Positions 31,962 to 44,200 are shown, numbered from the stretch's first letter. The stretch is DNA of 64,000 nucleotides from Limnomonas spitsbergensis (GCA_037349105.1 JAYJMM010000084.1:1674001-1738000), one strand, 5' to 3'. Notes: generated by a model not told the origin, from the letters alone. Made by a program: numbers and translations.

Positions 31962-33662
31962 CAGGGGTCTACAATGGGGTCTGGGAATTGAACGGTTTCG
32001 CCGGGCACTTTTTCCCCCTCTCCGGTTTTTCCCCCGAGCCGGAGACATCCTATTTTTTTGTCCGGTTTTCCGAAAAAGTGTGAAAAGTGTGAATTTTTTC
32101 TCCCGCTTTTTACAAACTATTCGATCTTCACTCGCCTTATATTACATTTTTTTAAATAATCATAAACGCACACATAAGTACAGTCTCTCCTCCTTGGTAG
32201 ACAAAAGTTAATTTGTGTTCAATTATGCGCCCTATAATCCACACACACACACCATCACACTATCACAGTTGTTGCTTGGCGCGTGCCAATTCAGCATACC
32301 TAGCTAAAGGCAGATCGTCATCATCTGACTCCAAGGGCGCGGGATTTGCATCCTCCTCATCCTCCTCCGGAGGTTGCAGCGCATCCACCTCACCCTCCTC
32401 CTCAGCCAACTCCTCCTCGCCCTCAACACCCTCAGCCAAAGACGTGCCCACGAAGGGGACTTGGATGCCGAACACATCAAGGGCCAATTTGGCCAAAAGA
32501 ACTGGAGGCTTGTCACCCAAGTGCATGGGCTGCTTGTTGGCCACCTCAACAGCTGACATGATAAGCTCGTGATGAGCATCCTTGGCGTCGAAAGAAAAAT
32601 GTGTAACCAACATTTTTACCCGCATGAGCGAGTCCACAGTGACAACATCAAGACTGCTTTGCAGCCGTGTCTTGATGAGCTTGTGGACCTCAGAAAAAAC
32701 CTTTAGACAGCAAAAGAGAAGGCCCCTCTGTGCAAAGGGATGGGTTCGGAAGAGATATTACCAGATCTGACCCAGTCATCCTCATCATTCACATCATCCA
32801 AAAAGGACTTAAGAGGGGTGGAAAGCTTGGGATCGAAAGAGGGGGATGCGAACACCATAAGGTCCTTCCTTGCCTCATCGACAGATTTTTTAACATCAAT
32901 GCCTCTCAAAGAGTTGCTCTGAAAAGCCTTACCGAGCTTCTTCATGGGTGAAATTAAAGCACGCAAGAAAAAAAGTGTGGCCAAGGTCTTGTAGCTTTGC
33001 AGCCTGCGGACCAGAATGACAGCAATCGGCCACTTGGAAGGGGCCGCCCATAGGAAAGGGATGAGGGCATGCATATTTGCCAACAGGACAGTAAGACAAG
33101 CCATGCGAGACCACCAGCGAGTGACAACAAAGAGAGGAATCTTGAACCTGGCCTCGGGACAGTCGGCTATCTCAATTGGTGCTGGCGGAAGTAGGGGATC
33201 CATGGCGAATATCAGGTAAGCTTTCAAGGTGCCGTCTGCCTGAGGGAAGATCGTCAGCGAGACGAGAGAGGCGGCTGTTTCGGCTGGGGCTGTTTCGGTG
33301 AGGTCGATCTCGACCTCAACTTCGCGACGTGGCTCCTCGACTTCGAGACGTGGTTCCTTCGCTTTGTCTATCCTAACGACCACATGTCGAAGCTGAAGGG
33401 TTTGCTACCGATCTGCCGCTTTCTAGAACCACTAGCCATAATGGCTTGCTGAGAATATGTTGAAGGGAATAAAACTGGAACAGCCGGGGAGAAAAAGAGC
33501 CGGATAAGAGTTTGTGGGCCTCCGGCCCCAAATCACCACAGCCGGAGAACATTCATACTTCCCCCTTTTTTTCCGGCTTCGCCGGAACCCCCCTCTCGTT
33601 TTTGCCCGGCTTTTTTTCTTTGTCCAATTCTGTCCGGGAACCAACCGGTTTGTAGAGCCCTG
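31962..33662. mobile_element. hAT-type DNA transposon, 1701 bp, with 8-bp target duplication
   Basis: The left end is CAGGGGTCTACAA (31962-31974) and the right end TTGTAGAGCCCTG (33650-33662), an inverted repeat matching at 12 of 13 positions. It is bordered on both sides by the same octamer GACCTGAC (31954-31961 and 33663-33670). Ends starting CAGGG together with an 8-bp target duplication are the hallmarks of the hAT superfamily. Subterminal regions are rich in CCGG and poly-T/poly-A runs (31995-32100 and 33480-33630). The perfect target duplication suggests a fairly recent insertion. The element sits 48 bp upstream of the start codon of the nucleotide-sugar transferase gene. Confidence 0.92.
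32263..33439 (-). pseudogene. hAT-like transposase fragment, frame-broken
   Basis: An ATG at 33439 (minus) begins MASGSRKRQIGSKPF. A frame change near 33375 leads into an open frame from 33383 to 32703 with IPLFVVTRWWSRMACLTVLL, then LQSYKTLATLFFLRALISPM and KKLGKAFQSNSL. A TRW-S motif followed by a 'FL..+..P+..L...+Q' helix fits the region before the C-terminal dimerisation domain of hAT transposases. A second frame change at about 32700 leads to HKLIKTRLQSSLDVVTVDSL and an acidic tail ending at 32263. About 390 codons are present, against more than 600 in typical autonomous hAT transposases, and I see no BED zinc finger. The copy is probably non-autonomous. Confidence 0.62.
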
Positions 33663-33709
33663 GACCTGACTGTCCTAGAATCGTTCCGTTTCACTCCACA
33701 CGGGAACAT

Positions 33710-36219
33710 ATGGAAGTAAATAATCGATGCATTCTGTCGGCCTGGGCGTTCTTCGCTGTGCTAACGATGACAACAGGTAAACTCATAATTGTCATCGGGG
33801 ACTCACTCATCAACCCGCCTGAGTACTTACTAGACCAGCCACTCTGTACATCTAGGTTCGCTCATGCACATTCTACCGAATTCAAATCATGCGGAGGACC
33901 TTCACAATGCTCTCGAACTCGCCGCCTACAATATCAAAGACATGGGGGGCAGTGGCGGCATTCGAAAAGTGGTTTTCCTGGCGATGGCTACCGTACTGGA
34001 GCGGCCTTCAAAATACCCACCGCGCAGCTCATGCTCGCTTCGCTCATGAACATCAGCACATCGGCCGACGGCGGTAGGACGCTCGCTTCGCACACCGTCA
34101 TTGCTTGTATCACCCCCGAGGCATTTCGGCTTTGCCGAGCAGAGCAAGCTCAGTACGGGCACCTATGCGTGCTGCACACGACAACAGACACGCACCTTCT
34201 AATGGTATGTGATTGTTGCAAACTTACAAACTGGTTTTGTATGCCAGTTAAATTGGTGACAGCCTTGCGGCCTGCCATTAGGCATGTTGCCTTTTGAATA
34301 TCGGGATGTGTGACATGGGACATTTTTTTCTCTCCAGAAAAGACAATGCCCAAAACCCATTCCACTTAAGCTGCCAATGACCTGAACTGTGTAAGCAAGG
34401 TTTGTCTCTAGGGAACTGGGTGCCAAGCGGGCGGGTTGCACATGCCTCCGTTTCCTACGTCCCAGTGCGCCATGCAAGTCAGGAGGGGTGGGTGACATTC
34501 CATGCATGTTTCTAGATGAGGCATGGGGTTGCATGGATAGGTGGCTACACTTGAATGTCTGGTCTTATGTTTCAAGCAAAGTGTGCAAGCAATGGCTATG
34601 GCCATGCATGCGACTTCATTGTAAGCTAGGGTTTTGCTGGGACCGCCATCGTTGCAGCTGGACTGAGTGGCAGCGATCTCTCATGCAAATATCTGTATTG
34701 TTTGAACGACCTCCATCGATTGATGACTTCCTTGCACAATGCCGCGGAGCTGTGCAAAGTCTGTGACCCTGCCTGCTCGGATCGGGCCCTCATCGCTCTG
34801 ACTTGCTGGCAGTGATCCCCATTGCGACTTGCAAACTCAAGGCCCCAATTGTTATGTGTTTAAGTTGCGCAAGGCCGAGGTGCCGTGCACAACCTGCCCC
34901 CCTGCCTGACGACTCCGACCAAGCCGCCAACTTACCGTTTTGTAGGGTTGCTCCAACTTGCACGCTGTCCTGTGATATCCATTACCGAGGAACGTTTAAT
35001 TCATTATTGGAATCGCATTGCCATCGTGAGGTTCTATATTTTGAGTTATTCACCAGCCACCACCGTCCTCGACCACCGCCTGCCAGCCTTGAATGAGGGA
35101 TAAGTGGAGCAGGGGGGAAGTTCGCTTCTCGCTCAGAGAACATGGAACTCCTACAAAGTCCTAGAGAACGAATCGGCTTCTTATCCCATGCCTGATCTCA
35201 TGCGTCGAGTCTCTGAATTCAGTGCACCCGAGTATAATTCATCTTTTCGACTGGACCTGGCTTCTTGTACGGCTTCTCTCGGAAACGTAGCTTAGTTAAT
35301 TGTCATAACTTATATTAAAATTGGCCAAACCCATGTAGGTGAAAGAGCCAGTTGCCGACAGAGGTTTGAGCAAGCAGTTTTCAAGGCATTGGTATCACCT
35401 CGGAATCTATAAAGTGAAGATGGTCCTACACACGCTACTGCTCGGCTACGACCTGTTGTTCATGGACACTGATGTTCTCGTCTTTCGAGACCCGATGCCC
35501 GAGGTCTACAGTTACGCTGCGGACGCCACCTTTTCAACGGACAACTGTTGCAAGCAGGACGGGCTCACGGTGGAGACATTTGTGCGACAGAGCCCCAACC
35601 TCGGATTTATGCACTTCCGGTACGTGTGTAGGGTTTAAGGGTTCCACGGGCATTATGTGGTCTTCCATAGCAGAGCTCTAATCTGGGCTGGGCTTGTGGG
35701 CGTCACCCCCCAGTGGTGCTCATGTCATTTGGGAGGTCACAGTTGAGTGTTTTCTGATGATCCGACATCCCTGGAACTTTTGACGACAGGTCTGGTGCAG
35801 CGACGGCGGCCCTCAACACTCTTTGGCTCGAGGGCATCACGAACGCCTCGGTACTCGGTTTGTCATTTTGGGACCAGAATTGGCTGACAGTGAAGACACT
35901 GCCTGATTTCTCAACCCTGCGGCTGCAGCTAAAAATGCGTTATTTCAACACCAAGCTTACTGGGTTTGGATGCCACAAGCCCATCTCTGTCGCCGAGGGT
36001 TGCGGGACTTGCGACTGGGAGCCCCGCACCGATAATCGCAGCATGGGTGGCCCGCAAATTATGGGCACAAACACGGCCGCTACCAACTGCTCGCAAGATT
36101 TGCAGGGCAGATGGATCATGTACCACGCAGCGTGCATCAGTGACACGAACAAGCTCTCCAACATGCAAGCGATGCTCATGGCACACAAGCTGGCCGTCTT
36201 GGCAATTCGGGAACAGTAG
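33710..36219 (+). CDS. Nucleotide-diphospho-sugar transferase (PF03407/GT77-like), secretory
   Basis: Inferred exons are 33710..33776, 33856..34204, 35339..35619 and 35790..36219 (stop TAG). Exon 1 is an ATG plus a hydrophobic segment (CILSAWAFFAVLTM), a signal peptide or membrane anchor. Exon 2 contains HAEDLHNALELAAYNI and ends with HTVIACITPEAFRLC. Exon 3 has VLHTLLLGYDLLFMDTDVLV, whose D-x-D motif binds the nucleotide-sugar metal, and QSPNLGFMHFR, the family's 'NTGF' strand. Exon 4 holds SFWDQNWL and FNTKLTGFGCH. Introns 2 and 3 join at phases 0 and 2. The reading frame changes once within exon 2 (34000-34060), so a tiny intron, an indel or an assembly error is present there. Such enzymes add arabinose, xylose or galactose to wall glycoproteins in the Golgi. 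A hAT insertion lies directly upstream. Confidence 0.78.
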
Positions 36220-36551
36220 TCAGCAGAGTTGTATTCATTTCTGCTTTTCTTGAGATGGAGCTCCTTCTTTGTTGATGTGGGATCCGGCGGTCCATGATAG
36301 ATATCGCTTGGGGCCTAGAGGGAAGACGTTGTTTATGTCACAGCATAAACCTCGGAATAAACCTGTATACATGACATTATGGTGAAAGCCGCAGATTGCG
36401 GCAGCTGAGACTCCGTAGGTTTACCACGGAGTCTCCGAGACCCTGTATTTAGCCTTGCACCCACACTTTGTGGGTGAGCGGAGGCCTAGTTCATACGTAT
36501 CCATAGGGCTTGCCGAGGGGCCTATGCTCTCGGCAGCTCCTTGTGGACTTT
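36220..36551. other. 3' flank; short stem-loops
   Basis: Downstream of the stop there is a palindromic pair ACTCCGTAGG/...CCACGGAGT (36409-36441) and further short inverted repeats. No gene is visible. Similar 'actccg' stems occur in the LTR-flanked unit at 45.1 kb. Confidence 0.4.
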
Positions 36552-36982
36552 ACTTCGTATCTTTGATGTTAGACAGTCCAATGTAATCAAAGAATGCCGG
36601 CTATATCCATGATACTAGCCCGCGGATAACAAGACAGTATCAACCAGAAGAGAAGACAGACTTGCTTCGCAAGCTAGGTGGACAGAAGTACCATGCTACA
36701 TGCAACCCGTCAGGAGACTCTTGTAGGTCGACCTAGTCAGCCTACGCAACATGCGGTAAGGATTGGATAGCCAGCTTAAGAGCTAGGCGATCTGGCGCAG
36801 CCGCATGAGGCGGAGATACCAGTGATGGACTGAACCCATATCAGCTTAACGGGACGCGCACTCGCGGCCAGTGTAGCGATCTCTTGACTTCGTGATCGAC
36901 TCCACCGAGTCCGCCCACAGTGAGAAGGCGCCAATGCGGTATGAAACGAGCCCTCAAGTATCTAACATCAAAGATACGAAGT
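36552..36982. mobile_element. MITE-like unit with perfect 22-bp terminal inverted repeats
   Basis: 36552-36573 and 36961-36982 are exact reverse complements over 22 bases (ends ACTTCGTATC... and ...GATACGAAGT) and enclose 387 bp of non-coding sequence. The flanks (TT on the left, GA on the right) give no clear target duplication. It could be a MITE or one arm pair of a larger foldback. No open frame is present inside. Confidence 0.65.
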
Positions 36983-37823
36983 GAGCATGCCTGATCAGCT
37001 ATGCTGACCGAAAATTCGTGAAGGAGCTTGTAAGATGAGGATTTTCGTTTTGACCTGAAAAATCTGCCCTTGGAAAGTGCCTGAAAAGTGTTGAGAGCAC
37101 AGTTAAAGGTGTTGTACCAAGTGAGGACCTATTAGAGCTGCATGAATTGGCAATTTCTGAACAACCCAAGAGGGGAAATTTGAAGATCTGGCTGGAATTC
37201 ATACACCCAGCAGATAATTGCATGCGTGAAAGAATCTGCGGAGTCGTGCACCCGTGGAAGATCTGAGACCGCAGAAGTGAGATCTCGGGCCAGAAGGATG
37301 CTGAGGCCGGATTATTAAAAGTGACCCAGTTGTTGTACGCATGAAGCAAGTGAGCATGTAGCAGGGGGAGATGCAGGGCGTGCCAGAGTTGCCGAGCTAC
37401 GGGGCTGAAGAGGCAAGGAAGACTCCGACAACCGGGAGGGTGAGGCTAAGGGGGTTAAGGAAAATATACGGCCTGATTTGGAAATATGGCCTGTTCCGGA
37501 AAATAATCAGCGGAGGCTGGAAAGGTGCGCATGTATCACCTAGTGAATTTAGGAGAAATGAGGCGCGATATCTAATTCAAAAAGGATTTGTAGGTGCATG
37601 CAGTTCCTCCCTAGGTTGTAGATCCTAACTAGGTTACAACAGGCAAGGAAGCAGAAGAAAACCCGTTAGGCAGACGTGGAAAGTTGTGCGCCAGAACAGT
37701 GAGCGTAGGGGCAAACGGTGGTCCGGCTGTGAGCAGCGGATGTGAACAGGTGTTGAAAGCCAAGAGTTGGCAGCGTGTAGAGGGGAACCTTGGACAGAGG
37801 TTGGCCTATAATCAGGAGAGGAA
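36983..37823. other. Decayed element DNA, gag-like fragments
   Basis: Short plus-strand frames (37100-37245, with ELHELAISEQPKRGNLKI; 37371-37628, basic and aromatic) look like pieces of an old protein but are full of stops. I cannot assign a family. The region leads into the repeat-containing ORF. Confidence 0.3.
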
Positions 37824-39080
37824 ATGGACCCGGATAGACATAAGCACCCTGGCACAGTTAGGCGTAGCGCGCGCGTAAGGGGGTGTGAGCCCGAGGAGAA
37901 CAGTGAGGTCACGCCTGAGATATTGCAGGAGGCTATGAAAATCGCTGTGAAATTGTCTGTCAGTGAGGGCCCGGATGGGTGCGGTGGCGGTGTTAGGACA
38001 GGCAACACCGGGAGCGATAACGGCAAGATTGCCTAATGGATATGTGAAGGTCCAGGTGTCGCAGAAGGGGATCGGTCAAGGGGGACCATTGCCACGGGAA
38101 GTGTCGGAGGCACTGGGGCGATGCATAGAGTACAATCAATGGGTGCGGCTGGCTAAAGGTGAGCCAGCTGAGTACCAAGGTCAGAGCGTTGGATCTGATC
38201 CGCCCGGTGGGGCAGTTACAAGTGAGTTGCGCGAAGACTTGGCTAAAATGATTGACGCGGCAATGAGTGCATGTGATCAGTCAACAAAACCAACTGAGGA
38301 GGTCGTGGTAACAATGGATGGCGCAGTAAAGCAGGAGGTTGGAGAGATCAAGCTGCAGGCAATGCCGGGCAGGCAGGTTAATGCAGCGCATGATTCAAAG
38401 CCACAACAATCGGCCGTGTCCAAGGGGCATGCGGCTGGGCCACAACCAAAGGGAAGCAGCGAGGCAGATATGGCGGAAGAGCCATACCCCGGATGGGGAG
38501 AGGCAAGGATGGAGTGCAGGCCAGAAGTGCTAAAGCCAAACCCCGGATGGGGAGAGGCAAGGATGGAGCGCATGCCAGAAGTGCAAGAGTCAAACCCCGG
38601 ATGGGGAGAGGCCAAGGTGGAGCGCATGCCAGAAGGGCTTGAGCCATACCTCGGATGGGGAAAGGCAAGGATGGAGCACAGGCCAGAAGTGCAAGAGCCA
38701 GAACCCCGGATGGGGAGAGGCAAGGCTGGAGCGCATGCCAGAAGTGCAAGAGCCAAACCCCATATGGGGAGAGGCAAGGATGGAGCGCATGCTAGAAGGT
38801 TTAGAGCCATACCTCGGATGGGGAAAGGCAAGGATGGAGCACAGGCCAGAAGTGCGAGAGCCAAACCCCGGATGGGGAGAGGCAAGGATGGAGCGCATGC
38901 CAGAAGTGCAAGAGCCAATCCCAATATGGGGAGAGGCAAGGATGGAGCGCAGGCCAGAAGGGCGAGAGCCAGACCCCCCCGGATGGGGAGAGGCAAGGAG
39001 GGAGCGCTGGCCAGAAGTGCGAGAGCCAAACCCCAAATGGGGAGAGGCAAGGATGGAGCGCAGGCCAGAGGCGTGAGCGC
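37824..39080 (+). CDS. ORF with 18-residue tandem repeats (PGWGEARMER type), frame-broken
   Basis: Two frames cover the 5' part. 37824..38036 starts at MDPDRHKHPG and includes EVTPEILQEAMKIAVKLSVS. The other opens at 37963 and continues with NGYVKVQVSQKGIGQGG, ALGRCIEYNQWVRLAKGEP and SELREDLAKMIDAAM. From 38488 about eleven copies of an 18-residue unit follow (NPGWGEARMERMPEVQEP and variants). The repeat-coding phase shifts by one base at about 38700 and then stays open in the new frame to 39076. The protein is unrecognised. The mixture of a small helical domain and a repeat tail, next to the dispersed repeat at 39.9 kb, suggests a gag-like product of a mobile element. Open frames on the minus strand here are shadows of the repeat. 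Confidence 0.4.
38488..39080 (+). repeat. 54-bp minisatellite, about 11 units
   Basis: The unit is CCGGATGGGGAGAGGCAAGG followed by ATGGAGCGCATGCCAGAAG and TGCAAGAGCCAAACC. The 54-bp length keeps the phase, except at units near 38700 (one extra base) and near 38980 (extra C's in a run), where frame changes occur. Units alternate between 'GCGCATGCC' and 'GCACAGGCC' subtypes, so a two-unit higher order is likely. Confidence 0.88.
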
Positions 39081-39911
39081 CCAACCCCGGAGCGGGGGAG
39101 GCAGATGTGGAACGCCGGCCGGAGGTGAATGAGCCGCGGGGTTGCCACCTAGAGCAAAAGGAGTCCACATGAGCTAGGGCGTGCCAAAACGCGACCCGCG
39201 GTAGAAGGACCGGGGTCAGTGTTTGAGACGCCGGCATCCAGGTTCCCAGAGAGCTCAGAGGGACAGCAAAGCAAGCCAAGAGAGGGGCCAACAACGCCCA
39301 GAAAATGGGAATGCGCGGGAAGAAAGCTGTATGAGACAGGCGGTAACCCAGCGTGGGAAAGAGAGGCCAGCCTATACGGTGGGGGTCGGAAGGGATCTGA
39401 CTATCTGAGATCGAGGTAGGTGAGGACAGGGTGGATATCGAGGAGATGGAGCGAACATGCCCGCATGGATGGGCATGTGCCTTGCAATGGACAGCCATGA
39501 CGCAATGGATGTGCGCAGCGTTGGGCAGGTCAAGGAATATCAAGTTGCCATATACATTGTGAAGCACTTTTCTGAGCACGGAGCTCGGCATGGTCATGCA
39601 GCTATCGTTTAGGCCATAGCCGAGGTCAGGCATATGTAGCTGAGGCCATGCACCTTCTGTTTCAGCTGTGCTTGTTGCTCATGGCACCGTGAGTGTTTGG
39701 TTGCATGGGTTGCCGATAATGCATGATTACGATTGCAAGTTCTCTTGAGACTTGAGGTTGGGTGGGGGTGTCCTTCGAGGGGTGCATTATTTGAACCCTT
39801 GAGGTACCGTATTTCAGACTGCACTTGTGAAGAGGCTGGTTGAGAACATGTAAAAATGTGTCCTCTAAATCCGGTTATCTGTTTGAAGAGGATGAGAAGG
39901 CTTGACTTCAC
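39081..39911. other. Continuation of the decayed element; nothing intact
   Basis: A basic, Arg/Glu-rich frame (39219-39419) follows the repeat ORF, then unique sequence up to the dispersed repeat. No domain is recognised. Confidence 0.3.
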
Positions 39912-40146
39912 TCTTTTGCACCCACGTCATGTTTTATGGCTGGGGCTAATCTTCTGCACTATGGGGTTCACTCCCACGCTACTGCTTGGTGGTTGTGTGT
40001 TGGTTGCTTGCCCAGGGGGGTCACTGGTTTTCGCTCGCCGTCCTAGCGTATTAAGTGCTATTAGTGTGCATGTACCGGCTTTCGGGCACAAGTCCCATAC
40101 ATCAAATGTGATGCCCCGTTGGACTGTTAAATCTTCACTTCACTTC
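39912..40146 (+). repeat. Dispersed ~230-bp repeat, copy 2
   Basis: This is a close match to the reverse complement of 23528-23755, starting TTTTGCACCCACGTCATG and running through GGTTGCTTGCCCAGGGGGG, TCACTGGTTTTCGCTCGCCG and GATGCCCCGTTGGACTG. It lies downstream of the repeat-containing ORF, so it may be that element's terminal repeat. Confidence 0.85.
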
Positions 40147-41205
40147 ACTCAATAGTGGTTAAGGTGTGCTACATGAGGCGCTAAAAATCTACCCCAGTCA
40201 TGCAAGAGGCGGCCAGGGCCCCCATTAGAAGCTGGGTGCTGGAGCTGCCGCCGTCGTCGCGGCGGGGACTCTTGCGGCGGCCTTGGTCGCAACCCCAATG
40301 TGGCTCGGCTGGCTAGACATGCATGCCGTTTTAAGATGGAGCCGTCCATGACCCCTCGCACTCCGTTGCCTGTGAGTGGCATGAAAAAAGAGGACGGTTA
40401 TGGGGAGGGGATGGGGGAGGGAAAAGAGGCAGGGAGGAGGAGGGGAGGAGAGGGGAGATGAGGTAGGGGGAGGGGCATATACGCTTGCATTCGCGTAGCG
40501 ACCTATATCTACCCACATAAACCTATACATACGTACATCTACCAGTTACTGACTTGTCTTGTTATTACAGGGCATGCCACGGTGAGTCAGAGCTAGTTTT
40601 GAAGTCTTTGTGTGTCCCCACTCGTCCTCGGGGTCTTGTATGCCCATGCAAGGGGTGCTCCATGTGACCCATATCCAGCTACCGCATGCTACATGAGCCA
40701 TGGCCTGCTCTCCCAAGTGCCCCCCCCCCCACATGCCCATGGTTTGCCCTCACTCGCCTTGAATAAAAATGGCTGGCCCCTCACCTTGGGTGTCGCTGCC
40801 GTCATCTTCCACCCCAGTGTTTCATCTCTTCCCCTGCCCATGTGCCCGGAAGTGGACATTAGTGGATTTGGTCAGACGAGCGAGTTATCCTTAATGAATG
40901 TGAAGCAATTGCGTTAAGGTCCCTATTGATTCTCTCGGAAGGTTGGGAAAGGAAAGGGGTTCAGCTTGAGCAGGAGGAGGGGCAAGGGCAGGGGCATAGA
41001 GCAGGGGGGGCTGCTCGTCCAACAACTTGCTTGCACTGCATCAAGGGCAGGAGGCTCGACTCAAACTACGGCAGATCAGGAGGCAAATACTACGGAAAGC
41101 TCTTTTCTCCTTCACATTGTCAGACTGGGCTTTTCAACTTCCCCCCTAGGCCCACTTTGGACCTGTGACCTCCCACAAGGTTGCAAGGTGCAAACCCATC
41201 AGTTC
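40147..41205. other. Spacer; no gene supported
   Basis: A polypurine stretch at 40390-40475 (gggagggg-rich) and scattered short frames are all I see. The region separates the element DNA from the 3' end of the minus-strand nuclease-kinase gene. Confidence 0.35.
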
Positions 41206-44200
41206 TCATAATGGACAGGGAAGGTTGAGTAACCTTCGTAGCAGTTGTGTGCATATTCTTGGTTGTTCATTCTCTTCCGGACGGAAGGACAACCACACGA
41301 AAACAAAGCCAACTGCATCCAGCCCCCCCACCTCACAAGAAGGCCCATAGGCAGCCAATGAGCTGGAGATTGAGGCACTGCTCCTCCCTGGGAGCAATGA
41401 CAGGAGCTGCTGCTCCTCTCTAGCCTTCTCAACAGAGGAAGTGCTCTTGACGCTGCTACCGAGATCAATAAGGTAGACCTGCACACTGGAGCAATACACC
41501 TCAATGCATGGCGCGGTCACAATCCAAGTACTGCCACACAAAGGAAGAGGCTCAAATACAAATAGGACGATACGCAGCTCACACACCAAAATGGAAATTA
41601 TATGCCATGAACCAAGCACTCAAGGAACTGCGCATGCACTAAACGGGAGATGTTAAAGATTGGTGCAATATGATTGTCCTACCGAGGAGCCATCCTCCGT
41701 AAAGATTATGTTGGCCTTCCTGAGGTCGCCGTTCAATCGGTTGAGGGCGTGGATGGAATGCAAGCCCTGTAATAGTGTGAAGATTGAGGGTTGCAAAAAG
41801 TACCACCATAGCTTTTCTGGGGGGGACGCTAAATAGTTGAGACAATACAGCTACCCTCCGACCAGAGGCCAGGCGCGGTTGCTTGGGCTTGCGGCCGTAG
41901 GCCGCTCTACGTTTCGCTTCAGTTGGGTCTTAAGCTGCTGCAGGGCAGCCTAAAGAAGGTGGCCTAGTGGCCAGAGAGACATGATGTTTATGCAAACCGA
42001 CAAAACGGTGGTTGTTTTGCACTTGAGGGGAAGGTTCATACCTTGAGGGCGTTGCAGGCCTGAGCATTCGAGGTGCCTTACCAAGCTCGTCGCGACGAAG
42101 CGCACCAGGCCATAAAGTGCAAGGCCATGGCCCACCAGCTCCGGTAGGCAGTCGCCTTGGAGGGGAGCAAGGTCCTCGTAAGCTGCCACCTCGTTCTGGA
42201 GATGCTCGATGCAATCTGGTGCGTTTGAGGTGTCCGCCGTTTTGATAACGACGAGCTCTCCGACGCAGATCCTGTGAGTCAACAACAAGGGTAAGTTTTC
42301 AGGGAGAAAAATAGCGCATTCTCCGTCGGTCGAAGTCCGAAGGCAGGTCCAGGGCTGGCCCTGATCGGGCATTTGGCGTCACCTTGAGGTGGCCTCATAG
42401 CCTGAAAATTAAACAATGTACAGCATAGCAAGTCTCTATATATGAAGTTTTATATACCATAGCAAAGCAGCTTAGTTGCAGAGAAGACAAGCAACTTTTT
42501 GCAGAAGGTGACTATTTGAGAATTCCCCAGAAGATGGAAAGAACTCACCTCGCCTTGTAAACCTGTCCTGTCGTGCCCTCTCCCAGAATCTCGATGAGCT
42601 CCAGGGCCTCTGCCGGCAGGAGCTCGCCGTTGCAGCCTGTTAACAGTGCAGAAGAGGGCGGCGCTCCGTACGTGGACCGCTTTGACCCACCGCTGTTACG
42701 TTCTTGGGTCTCCTGCTCGCGCTTTGCTGCTTTGTAATCATTATCCTCCATTTTGCTGCTGTCCTTGCGCTGTCTGGAAGACTTGGCCTTGTTGAACATA
42801 TCCTCCTGGCTGTAGGGCCGCTCAGTGCTCTCCTTAGCCTGGGCAAGAAAAATTGCCGGTGATTTATGATAGGACATCTAAAATTATATAAAGAATACTA
42901 ATTTAGGGCCATGCATCTAGTTTTAATGGTGCGGATTGAGTTCCGGAATGAAGTATATTTCAGTTATGTGAAGTAAAGTAAGGTCCTTCAGGCCAGTATG
43001 GATTTATGTGAAGGTCCTCCTAAGCTGTGGGGATGGCCCTGTAGCCCTGAATAAGTTGTAACACCATGCATGTGTTTCTAACCGCATGCATCAATATGGT
43101 GATGGGGGCTGACACGAGAAGAGCACAGACTCAGACTCACTGATCACTCATTCATCAAAAACACAAGGCCGCAAGGCATTATGGCAGATTGGCGTATGCA
43201 CCAGTTATTGCCGTTAAAAATACGCAAAAAACCCAGTAAAATAAAAAATTCGTTTTTCCACAGCTTTGAACGTGCAACCCTGCTTGATCCCCTCAAGGCT
43301 GAATGATCCCATCTTGACCCACCTGCTTGAGAAGCCAGTACAAAGCGCACGCGACACTGGGGGCCTCTCCGATCCTTGAGAATGCTTCAGAGATGTTAAT
43401 GACTCTGCTGCCTCTTGGCACGTGCAGCAGCCACGTGTTCTCGAGCGTTGTAAGGAATCCATAAGAGAAGCCCTGCAATATCTTGGTGAATTTTTGCCAA
43501 GGCCCAAGTGCAAACGATGATGTACTCACCCCTATCACCATGTAACCAAGGATCTGCGGGAAGACTGATTTAAATGCAGCGTAATTAACGAGGTCGCCGT
43601 CGCCAAGCGGCAAGTGCTGCTGGCGCTCGTTGAACAGCGCCGGGAAGTCAATGTCAGCTGCGCACCGGATTGCCAAGACAAAGGGCATCTGAAAGTAATG
43701 TGGAGGATGAGTTTTAGTGGTGTCGCATCATGCAGACCCATGCATGACCCATGTTGGCCCAGGTTGGCCCATGCATGACAGTGCAGACCCATGCAAGCCC
43801 ATGCAGGCCTATGCAGACCCATGACTATCCAGGGGTAGAAAGGAACACGCAAATCTTATTGGTGTCAGATCCAAAGTGTGTCAGACAAGTAGGAGTATCA
43901 CTAAACAGTAATTGAAATATAATATAATCGAAAAGTCAAGTCTGAAATAGCAATGTGAGGTAGAAAGAACATCCACCTTGCCCTCCCCCACGACTTCAGG
44001 GCTGTTGTAGCCAATCTTCTCCTGACTTGGCACCGCCACTATGAAGTCAGGCTGGATATTTCCAGGCATGTCCAGCCCGGCCAAGAACCTGGTAGAACCC
44101 GAGTCCATGTCAGTCAAAACGGCGTTTAAGACTTTGTTGACGTTGGAGTGGAAGTGACCGTTGAGGTGCGCCTCCTTGCGGAAGGTGATTGCTTATGTGC

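Noticed and set aside
38277..39633. Long minus-strand open frames (297 and 347 codons, Leu/Pro/Ala/Cys-rich)
   Set aside because: They are reverse-strand shadows of the 54-bp repeat. The plus strand has the non-repetitive N-terminal region and the same repeats.
40225..40530. Minus-strand 101-codon ORF with Pro/Ser-rich sequence
   Set aside because: It lies on a polypurine/polypyrimidine tract, and its bias is explained by composition.
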